DNA from: an uncultured Prevotella sp.
GTDB taxonomy: Bacteria; Bacteroidota; Bacteroidia; Bacteroidales; Bacteroidaceae
NCBI GenBank assembly: GCA_934215545.1
Contig: CAKQAD010000037.1
Span: 1 to 11,086, forward strand
Length of the DNA: 11,086 nt
Direction of reading: 5' to 3'
Shown: in pieces, positions 1 through 5,889 of the stretch
How the letters are laid out: each line of letters opens with the position of its first letter
How positions within the stretch are numbered: the stretch's first letter is position 1
Made by a program: the position numbers and the translations under genes
Notes under the pieces: generated by a model
Database searches by the model: none
The model's input: only the letters and a program-made list of their open reading frames with translations
What the model was told of the DNA's origin: nothing

Positions 1-276
1 GAATCAGGCATCGTCGGCAAGAGCTATGATGTAGTGCTGCAAAATGGTACTAAGCTCGAATTTGACAAAAGGGGCTATCTTACAGAAATTGAATGCAAAC
101 GTGGTGCAGTGCCAGCGAAACTCATTCCACAACGCATAAAGAATTTCATATATAGTAATTATCCAGAAGAACGAGTAAAGAAAATGGAGTTAGACAAGAA
201 TAAATACGAGGTGGAATTGTCTAATGGTATAGAATTGACGTTCAACAAGCATTTCAAGTTAATAGATATCGACTGA
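1..276 (+). CDS. PepSY-like (PF11396-type) protein, 3' part only
   Basis: The reading frame is open from the first base of the window, so the N-terminus lies upstream. The apparent GTG start at base 34 is an internal Val codon. The visible 91 residues contain two related units: YDVVLQNGTKLEFDKRGYL, then YEVELSNGIELTFNKHFKL near the end, separated by a helix-like stretch (IPQRIKNFIYSNYPEE). This beta-hairpin/helix pattern is typical of the Bacteroidetes PepSY-like family sometimes called beta-lactamase-inhibitor-like. Members are usually small, exported, periplasmic proteins of unknown exact role; the signal peptide would be off-window. The stop TGA is followed five bases later by the ZIP transporter ATG, so the two are probably co-transcribed. 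The family call is by recognition, not by search. Confidence 0.8.
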   Translation, partial: ESGIVGKSYDVVLQNGTKLEFDKRGYLTEIECKRGAVPAKLIPQRIKNFIYSNYPEERVKKMELDKNKYEVELSNGIELTFNKHFKLIDID

Positions 277-281
277 TAATA

Positions 282-1073
282 ATGAGCGAACCGACGATAA
301 CATTGGCAATAGGGCTTTTGCTTCCGCTACTTGGCACAATGCTTGGCTCTGCCTTTGTCTTTATAATGAAGGGCGAGATGTCGCAACGCCTACAGAAGTC
401 GCTCTTAGGTTTTGCCTCAGGCGTAATGGTGGCTGCATCGGTATGGTCATTGCTTATTCCAGCTATGGAGATGAATGCCGACAGCGGTTCATGGGCTGTT
501 ATGCCTGCTGCAGTGGGATTTCTACTGGGTATAGCATTTCTGCTACTGATCGACGGGATTACGCCTCACCTTCATATAGGCACCGACAAGCCTGAGGGAA
601 TGAAGTCGCATCTGTCGAAGACTGCCATGCTTGCGCTTGCAGTTACAATCCACAATCTGCCTGAAGGCATGGCTGTGGGTGTGGTGTTCGCTGGAGCCGA
701 GAATGGTGCATCACACATACCTTTAGCAAGTGCTGTGTCGGTGTCGTTGGGCATTGCCATTCAGAACATTCCCGAAGGTGCCATTATCTCTATGCCGATG
801 CGTGCAGCTGGCAATAGTAGATGGAAATCGTTTGTGTTAGGGTCGCTGAGTGGCGTTGTTGAGCCTGTTGGCGCCTTAGCCGTGTTGCTGCTTGCCACAC
901 TTCTGATGCCAGCACTACCCTACCTGCTTGCCTTTGCTGCAGGAGCAATGCTCTATGTGGTGATAGAAGAACTGATACCAGAAGCATCGAGCGGACAGCA
1001 TAGCAATCTTAGCACCATAGGTTTTGCTATCGGTTTTGTACTGATGATGGTGCTCGATGTAGTGATGGGATGA
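282..1073 (+). CDS. ZIP family divalent metal transporter
   Basis: This 263-residue hydrophobic protein has about eight predicted membrane segments (near 5-28, 41-62, 72-91, 113-136, 148-171, 184-207, 210-231 and 243-262). The ZIP signature is clear: HNLPEG at residues 124-129 in the fourth segment and QNIPEG at 161-166 in the fifth, which form the intramembrane metal site in this family. VIEELIPE at about 227-234 matches the conserved acidic motif of a later segment. The second motif begins with Gln rather than His, a common variation in bacterial members. It would import Zn2+ or another divalent metal (Fe2+, Mn2+) across the inner membrane; the metal cannot be decided from sequence. The loop between segments 3 and 4 (PHLHIG) holds two His residues. 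The start ATG lies five bases after the preceding stop, and no Shine-Dalgarno sequence is evident. Confidence 0.93.
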   Translation: MSEPTITLAIGLLLPLLGTMLGSAFVFIMKGEMSQRLQKSLLGFASGVMVAASVWSLLIPAMEMNADSGSWAVMPAAVGFLLGIAFLLLIDGITPHLHIGTDKPEGMKSHLSKTAMLALAVTIHNLPEGMAVGVVFAGAENGASHIPLASAVSVSLGIAIQNIPEGAIISMPMRAAGNSRWKSFVLGSLSGVVEPVGALAVLLLATLLMPALPYLLAFAAGAMLYVVIEELIPEASSGQHSNLSTIGFAIGFVLMMVLDVVMG

Positions 1074-1104
1074 TGGCATCTTGATTTTGACAGAAAGTCA
1101 ACGT

Positions 1105-1554
1105 ATGGCAACACACAAAAATTATATACAACTCAATCTGTTTGCAGAGGAAGGAGAGCAAAACGATTCTTCTTTATCTGCAGATTTTTCTGCAGATAAA
1201 GAGTATGACCTAACAAAATTGTTCGAAAAACTTTCAAAATCTAACTTCCGGAGCCGGTTTCACCTATCAACGAAAGACAAGGAATATATTGCGGCGAAGG
1301 GGTTGGCTACTATCTGTAAACATGCTGAAGATTTTGTAGCCAAGCGACTGGCACCTGCTGTGATACCTAATGATGGAAGGCAGACACCAATGAGAGGACA
1401 TCCTGTGTTCGTTGCCCAACATGCCACTGGCTGCTGTTGCAGAGAGTGCTTCGCTAAATGGCACCATATAGCTGCCGGAAGACCTTTGACAGAAGCAGAA
1501 CAGAAATATGCCGTAACAGTACTGATGACTTGGATTGAAAAGCAAGTTACATAG
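1105..1554 (+). CDS. DUF4186 domain protein
   Basis: The protein is 149 residues from the ATG at 1105. An upstream in-frame TTG at 1081 would add eight residues but is a weaker start. The domain spans about residues 37-148 and I recognise it as DUF4186, with conserved stretches FRSRFHL, TPMRGHPVFVAQHAT, CCCRECFAKWHHI and GRPLTEAE. Several conserved Cys and His residues (H99, H106, C110-C112, C115, H120) could bind a metal or form an active site, but no biochemical function is known to me. Residues 1-36 precede the domain and look like a variable, charged leader. Codons 23-33 are written by a perfect inverted repeat, listed separately. The gene follows the ZIP gene by 31 bases on the same strand and may share its transcript. 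Confidence 0.85.
   Translation: MATHKNYIQLNLFAEEGEQNDSSLSADFSADKEYDLTKLFEKLSKSNFRSRFHLSTKDKEYIAAKGLATICKHAEDFVAKRLAPAVIPNDGRQTPMRGHPVFVAQHATGCCCRECFAKWHHIAAGRPLTEAEQKYAVTVLMTWIEKQVT
1171..1202. repeat. Perfect 14-bp inverted repeat inside the DUF4186 coding region
   Basis: Bases 1171-1184 (TCTTTATCTGCAGA) are exactly complementary to 1189-1202 across a TTTT loop. The repeat encodes SLSADFSADKE in the linker ahead of the DUF4186 domain, giving a small SAD-F-SAD duplication. As mRNA it would form a stable stem-loop about 65 bases after the start codon. Confidence 0.9.
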
Positions 1555-1570
1555 GCCAAAAGCTAAAGCT

Positions 1571-1680
1571 ATAGTCGGCTACGCCGATTTTGAATTATTC
1601 AATTTTGAATTCATAACTCACAATTCATAACTCAAAACTCACAATGCGCGAAGCGCATAATTCATAATTCAAAACTCAAA
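1571..1680. repeat. Short copy of the heptamer/hairpin intergenic element
   Basis: This stretch fills most of the gap before the ABC-F gene. It contains two perfect triloop hairpins, TCGGC-TAC-GCCGA (1575-1587) and TGCGC-GAA-GCGCA (1645-1657). The sequence between and after them is A/T-rich and made of degenerate 7-bp units such as ACTCAAA and ATTCATA. The first hairpin plus the following GAATTATTCAATTTTGAATT matches the copy at 3419-3458. The roughly 70-bp core of the longer copies is missing. Confidence 0.8.
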
Positions 1681-1738
1681 GATAGTGCAAACCGAAGGCA
1701 ATAAAGCTTGCTTTAATTGCTGAGGTGCAGCCTATCTT
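1679..1738. repeat. Imperfect palindromic element just upstream of the ABC-F gene
   Basis: The outer stem pairs AAGATAG (1679-1685) with CTATCTT (1732-1738). It continues as TGCA (1686-1689) with TGCA (1726-1729), leaving a GC bulge. An inner hairpin pairs GCAATAAAGC (1698-1707) with GCTTTAATTGC (1710-1720), with one bulged A and a TT loop. The whole would fold into a cruciform or a two-part RNA hairpin ending 23 bases before the ABC-F ATG. It is unrelated in sequence to the heptamer elements beside it. I have an impression of similar elements in other Bacteroidales intergenic regions but cannot verify it here. Confidence 0.75.
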
Positions 1739-1761
1739 ATATAAAATTCAAAACTCACAAT

Positions 1762-3393
1762 ATGATAACTGTTGATGGACTGACCGTAGAATTCGGCGGC
1801 ACCACCCTATTTAAAGACATTTCTTTTCAGATAAACGAAAAAGACCGTATAGCCCTGATGGGTAAGAATGGCGCTGGCAAAAGCACATTGCTGAAGATTA
1901 TTGCTGGTGTACGCAAAGCCACACGCGGCACCGTGTCGGCACCAAAGGATTGCGTGGTGGCTTACCTACCACAGCACCTTATGACAGAAGATGGGCGCAC
2001 CGTGTTCGACGAAACATGCCAGGCATTTGCGCACCTGCATGAAATAGAGGCAGAGATAGATCGCATAAACAACGAGCTTGCCACTCGCACCGACTATGAG
2101 AGTAACGAATATATGCAGCTGATAGAAAAGGTGTCGACACTCTCAGAGAAGTTTTATGCCATAGACATGACACACTTCGAGGAGGATGTAGAGAAGACAT
2201 TATTGGGTCTTGGCTTTGAGCGTAAAGACTTCAACCGCCCCACCAGCGAATTTTCAGGTGGTTGGCGCATGCGCATAGAGCTTGCCAAATTGCTGCTGAA
2301 ATCGCCTGATGTGCTGCTGCTCGATGAGCCAACCAATCACCTTGACATTGAGTCGATAGGCTGGCTTGAAGACTTTATCTGCAATAGCGCCAAGGCTGTG
2401 GTGGTGATAAGTCACGACCGTAAGTTTGTGGACAACATTACCACCCGCACCATCGAGGTGACGATGGGGCGCATCTACGACTATAAGGCGTCTTATAGTC
2501 ATTACCTGGAACTACGCAAGGAACGCCGTGAGCAGCAGATGAAGAAATACGAGGAACAGCAGAAGATGATAGCTGAGACCAAGGATTTCATAGAACGCTT
2601 CAAAGGCACATACTCCAAGACATTCCAAGTGCAAAGCCGTGTGAAGATGCTTGAAAAGCTGGAGCTTATAGAGGTTGACGAGGAAGACACAAGCCACCTT
2701 CGACTGAAGTTCCCGCCAAGTCCTCGCAGTGGAGCCTACCCCGTGCAGATGAGCGATGTAGCAATGTCATTCGACGACAAGACCGTGTTCAGCGGCGTAA
2801 ACCTCACCGTAGAGCGTGGCGACAAGATAGCATTCGTAGGGCGTAATGGCGAAGGCAAGTCGACACTGGTGAAGTGCATTATGGGACAGCTGCAAAACCA
2901 GGGCAAACTCGAGCTGGGACACAACGTGCAAATAGGCTATTTTGCACAAAACCAAGCATCGCTACTTGATGGAGAACTAACGGTTTTCCAAACTATCGAT
3001 GATGTGGCAAAAGGTGAAATTCGCAATAAGATACGCGACTTGCTGGGTGCCTTCATGTTTGGAGGTGAGGAGTCGACAAAGAAAGTGAAAGTGCTGTCAG
3101 GAGGCGAGCGAACACGCCTTGCCATACTTAAGCTGCTGCTCGAACCCGTAAATTTGCTTATTCTCGACGAGCCTACCAACCATCTGGATCTCAGAACAAA
3201 AGATGTGCTCAAGCAAGCATTACAAGACTTCGACGGCACGCTTATCGTAGTGAGCCACGACCGCGACTTCCTCGATGGCCTTGTAAGTAAAGTGTACGAA
3301 TTCGGACATGGCCGAGTGCGCGAACATCTGTGTGGCATATACGAATTCTTAGCAACAAAGAAGATGGAGAACCTGCAAGAGCTGGAATTTTGA
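1762..3393 (+). CDS. ABC-F family ATPase (ribosome-associated)
   Basis: The 543-residue protein has two ABC domains and no membrane segments. Domain 1 has Walker A GKNGAGKST (34-42), signature FSGGW (164-168) and Walker B LLLDEP with the NHLD switch (185 onward). Domain 2 has Walker A GRNGEGKST (360-368), signature LSGGER (445-450) and Walker B ending D469-E470. The duplicated EPTNHLD motif is the ABC-F hallmark. The linker between domains (about 240-310) is a charged helical stretch, YLELRKERREQQ onward, corresponding to the tRNA-facing linker of this family. Members act on ribosomes as translation factors or, in some clades, antibiotic-protection proteins; nothing here points to a resistance role. 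I chose the ATG at 1762 because the protein then begins MITVDGLTVEF, as ABC-F proteins usually do. The longer TTG-started reading begins inside the palindromic element. The stop codon is part of a TTTTGA repeat unit. Confidence 0.93.
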   Translation: MITVDGLTVEFGGTTLFKDISFQINEKDRIALMGKNGAGKSTLLKIIAGVRKATRGTVSAPKDCVVAYLPQHLMTEDGRTVFDETCQAFAHLHEIEAEIDRINNELATRTDYESNEYMQLIEKVSTLSEKFYAIDMTHFEEDVEKTLLGLGFERKDFNRPTSEFSGGWRMRIELAKLLLKSPDVLLLDEPTNHLDIESIGWLEDFICNSAKAVVVISHDRKFVDNITTRTIEVTMGRIYDYKASYSHYLELRKERREQQMKKYEEQQKMIAETKDFIERFKGTYSKTFQVQSRVKMLEKLELIEVDEEDTSHLRLKFPPSPRSGAYPVQMSDVAMSFDDKTVFSGVNLTVERGDKIAFVGRNGEGKSTLVKCIMGQLQNQGKLELGHNVQIGYFAQNQASLLDGELTVFQTIDDVAKGEIRNKIRDLLGAFMFGGEESTKKVKVLSGGERTRLAILKLLLEPVNLLILDEPTNHLDLRTKDVLKQALQDFDGTLIVVSHDRDFLDGLVSKVYEFGHGRVREHLCGIYEFLATKKMENLQELEF

Positions 3394-3604
3394 ATTTTGA
3401 GTTTTGAGTTTTGAGTTGTCGGCTACGCCGATTGTGAATTATTCAATTTTGAATTTTCGCTATTGGCGTTTTAAGCTGCGAATTCTGAATTCAAAAATCA
3501 TTAATTCAAAATTGCCGAAGGCAACAATTCAAAATTCAAAACTCAAAACTCAAAATTGCGCCCACAGCGCACAATTCAAAAATCAAAAATCAAAATTTTA
3601 TATA
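3388..3604. repeat. Composite heptamer/hairpin intergenic element, copy A
   Basis: This fills the whole gap between the ABC-F stop and the next ATG. It begins with four TTTTGAR units, the first containing the ABC-F TGA. Hairpin TCGGC-TAC-GCCGA follows (3419-3431), then the family core (about 3455-3511), hairpin TTGCC-GAA-GGCAA (3512-3524), YTCAAAA units, and TGCGC-CCACA-GCGCA (3557-3571). A-rich sequence then runs to the ATG at 3605. The first and last blocks are mutually complementary, so the element can fold as one long imperfect stem on either strand. It is in the same orientation as copy C and inverted relative to copy B. Confidence 0.85.
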
Positions 3605-4147
3605 ATGTCTACAAGCAACAATATCAACATTGAATCACTCATACACACTGATCTGCAACAATATCTGCTTTCACACGGAATGATAGACGAGCCACTGCCA
3701 AAAGCCCCCGACATCGAAGAGCAATGGCAAACTATTTGCGAGAGCTATCTGCCCGATGGCATGAGAGAATTCAATGCCTACCCCACCGTGTCGCTCGAAT
3801 GGATGATGTTCGTTGGCATGGCAATAACAAAATGTTGGGACACCGACTGGCAGCAATACAGTAAGATGCCCGACCTGTATAAATATTTGCGCGACCAACG
3901 CGACTTCGACCACATGGACGAATACATCTGCGAGCAAGTGCTACAGCTTACCGCCGATGGACACACCACCATAAACAACATAGTAGCAGAATGTGCCTCG
4001 CGCACCTACAACCTGTTGTGCCACCAAATTCTCGAGCCAGGCACTCCAGCCGCCTTTCGTGGCTATGTGGCTGCCTTGCATCAAATGTATCTCATGGGCA
4101 TGGCAATGGAACTTAAACGCCTTGGTTACCACATGTGCAAGATGTAA
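3605..4147 (+). CDS. Conserved Bacteroidales protein of unknown function
   Basis: The protein is 180 residues from the ATG at 3605 (MSTSNNINIESLIH). The open frame extends upstream to 3404, but those 67 codons are repeat DNA and are excluded. It has no signal peptide or convincing membrane segment. It is mostly helical and rich in Trp, Tyr, Met and His, with the stretches SLEWMMFVGMAITKCWDTDW, YKYLRDQRDFDHMDEYI and a C-terminal LHQMYLMGMAMELKRLGYHM. I recognise the pattern as a conserved hypothetical protein of Bacteroidales, with no function known to me. It is preceded by copy A of the intergenic element. It converges with the PepSY membrane protein gene, with only 11 bases between the two stop codons. 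Confidence 0.82.
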   Translation: MSTSNNINIESLIHTDLQQYLLSHGMIDEPLPKAPDIEEQWQTICESYLPDGMREFNAYPTVSLEWMMFVGMAITKCWDTDWQQYSKMPDLYKYLRDQRDFDHMDEYICEQVLQLTADGHTTINNIVAECASRTYNLLCHQILEPGTPAAFRGYVAALHQMYLMGMAMELKRLGYHMCKM

Positions 4148-4158
4148 GGATCATGCTG

Positions 4159-5631
4159 TTATATGCGATAACCCGTCCACAGGCACCAAATGGCGAGAAG
4201 ACCTGCTATAAATATAAAGACATAAGTGGCTATGCTACCAATAAAGAGTCTGCCGCTATGTGCTTCCAATGCCACCTGCCACAGCGACATTGGTAGTGTG
4301 CAGAGGTCGTCGGGTTGCGACAACAAGGGAGTGCCGGCATAGTAGTCGGCAATGATAGGAGCCGACAGACATTTGCCATTGCTGCTGGCGGAGAAGTCGA
4401 CACTCATGCCACTAATTGGTTTCTTTCCAAAGGGTGCCCCTGTTTGCTTTGCTGCAGGCTTATTGGTATAATAGTCGGTGATGGTGTTGTTCTGTCTATC
4501 CCACACATAGAGTCCGCTGAAGGAGCCACACCACCACTTGCCGTCAGCATCGCTCTGCAACACATTAAGCCCCATGACACTCACAGGCGGTGTTGTTGCA
4601 ATATGCTCTACAGTATGTTTCGTCAGATTGATGGAATAGAAACCATCGGCAGTTGACAATAGCCAATCGTGGCTGTTGTCATCGTAGCGCATCATGCGTA
4701 GCTTATCGTGCCAAGGGTTGCTACTGCTTAGTGTAGTGCCAGGAATGATTGGCACTTTGCTCGATACAAGCGCTATCAACGCTGGTGGGCGCAGGCACCA
4801 CCCCGTAAGCACAATCAGCATAGTAAGGGCTATGGTGTAGCGCCCTGCTTTGCGGTGCAATAGAAACGAAAATCGAAGCCACTGCTTACGCTTTGGCCTT
4901 AACCAGAACACTATGCCACTGATGCAAAGCACCGCCAACACTATAGCAATGCCATCTGCCACCAAACGCCCTGCAGTGCCAAAGAGTGCTCCACTGTGAA
5001 GCAACCACACTGTGCGGAATGCAGTGGTAGAGTTCTCGTAATTGCATGGTGTGGGAAGTTGCAGTCTACGGAAGTTGTTGTAAGGTGGCAATGCTATGTA
5101 GGCATAAGAGCGGCTAAGCACCACAAGAGTGTCGCCATGACAGGAAATGTCGGCAAGCTGTTCGTCTGCTTGCAGAGGCAACGACAGCCGATGCCAGGAG
5201 CCATGAACATCGTAGCGATAAAGGGCAAATCGAGACACCCCATAAAGACAGCCTGCTGCCTGCTGCACACCAAGTATTTGACGTTGATCGGCACCAGTAG
5301 GCAACCCCCTATTAAAATCCTTAAATGCGGATGCTGTGGCATTGGTGAGCCACATGCCACCATTGCCATATAGCAACACCTGACGCCCCGTATCGGACGA
5401 TAATGACAGTCGCTGCGCCAGTGCATTGTCGATGGGTAGTGTGCCTCTGAGCAATCCGCCATTCCAGTTATGATATTCATAACGGCTGGGCAGAACACTA
5501 CGGCTTACATTTACATTGCTTATCAGTTGCCTGTGGCCAAGCAATATGCCCGACACGCAAAACATCAGCAGCAACGGGCATAGAATTATGCCAAGCCATT
5601 TGTGGTGTTTTATTAGTGTTGACTTCTTCAT
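4159..5631 (-). CDS. PepSY-associated membrane protein of the heme uptake operon
   Basis: The 490-residue protein has four predicted membrane segments at about 12-32, 222-244, 263-288 and 465-487. The N-terminus, KHHKWLGIILCPLLL with LGHR after the first segment, and the later LHSG (211-214), LHRKAG (258-263) and AHSGRLFIG (457-465) are the His-containing hallmarks of PepSY_TM-type proteins. Two large non-cytoplasmic regions (about 35-205 and 290-455) contain beta-rich stretches resembling propeller blades, such as HDWLLSTADGFYSI and KWWCGSFSGLYVWDRQNN. PepSY_TM proteins often accompany siderophore or heme receptors, and some are implicated in ferric reduction or iron release at the inner membrane. 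That role here is inference from position after hmuR. The ATG abuts YTCAAAA repeat units of copy B. No terminator is visible between its stop and the convergent gene. Confidence 0.82.
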   Translation of the reverse strand: MKKSTLIKHHKWLGIILCPLLLMFCVSGILLGHRQLISNVNVSRSVLPSRYEYHNWNGGLLRGTLPIDNALAQRLSLSSDTGRQVLLYGNGGMWLTNATASAFKDFNRGLPTGADQRQILGVQQAAGCLYGVSRFALYRYDVHGSWHRLSLPLQADEQLADISCHGDTLVVLSRSYAYIALPPYNNFRRLQLPTPCNYENSTTAFRTVWLLHSGALFGTAGRLVADGIAIVLAVLCISGIVFWLRPKRKQWLRFSFLLHRKAGRYTIALTMLIVLTGWCLRPPALIALVSSKVPIIPGTTLSSSNPWHDKLRMMRYDDNSHDWLLSTADGFYSINLTKHTVEHIATTPPVSVMGLNVLQSDADGKWWCGSFSGLYVWDRQNNTITDYYTNKPAAKQTGAPFGKKPISGMSVDFSASSNGKCLSAPIIADYYAGTPLLSQPDDLCTLPMSLWQVALEAHSGRLFIGSIATYVFIFIAGLLAIWCLWTGYRI

Positions 5632-5882
5632 TTTTGAATTTTGAATTTTGAGATGCGCCGTGGGCGCAATTTTGAGTTTTGAGTTTTGAATTTTGAGTTG
5701 TTGCCTTCGGCAATTTTGAATTAATGATTTTTGAATTCAGAATTCGCAGCCTAAAAACGCCAACAGCGATAATTCAAGACTCAATAACTCACAATGCGCG
5801 AAGCGCACAACTCAAAATTCAAAATTCAAAACTCAAAATTGCGCCCACGGCGCATCTCACAACTCAAAATTCAAAATTCATA
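5632..5882. repeat. Composite heptamer/hairpin intergenic element, copy B (inverted)
   Basis: This is the fullest copy and fills the gap between hmuR and the PepSY gene. Four perfect hairpins are visible: TGCGCC-GTG-GGCGCA (5654-5668), TTGCC-TTC-GGCAA (5701-5713), TGCGC-GAA-GCGCA (5795-5807) and TGCGCC-CAC-GGCGCA (5840-5854). Heptamer blocks separate the outer from the inner hairpins, with the core at about 5714-5775. Flanks 5650-5700 and 5808-5858 are nearly complementary, making about 50-bp arms around a 107-bp centre. Bases 5698-5807 equal the reverse complement of 8805-8914 except for one position. Confidence 0.9.
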
Positions 5883-5889
5883 ATCTGCA

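Noticed and set aside
1717..1761. TTG start giving a 558-residue ABC-F protein
   Set aside because: It begins inside the palindromic element, whereas the ATG at 1762 gives a normal ABC-F N-terminus.
2937..3338. 133-codon antisense frame in the ABC-F gene
   Set aside because: It is a Ser/Arg-rich shadow of the second ABC domain, with no independent support.
3404..3604. 67-residue N-terminal extension of the 3605-4147 protein
   Set aside because: It is encoded by copy A repeat; the frame is open only because YTCAAAA units lack stops.
5094..5498. 134-codon open frame opposite/within the PepSY gene, and similar frames at 4315-4656 and 4996-5373
   Set aside because: These overlap a well-supported 490-residue gene and show no recognisable protein features.
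5640..5860. Treating the GC-rich hairpins in the gaps as intrinsic terminators
   Set aside because: Stems are only 5-6 bp with triloops, and the flanking T-runs are broken by G and A on both strands, so no clear U-tract follows. Partial termination remains possible but is not supported.
5632..5882. CRISPR array in the repeated A/T-rich gaps
   Set aside because: There is no constant repeat with unique equal-length spacers; units are 7 bp and degenerate, and no cas genes are present.
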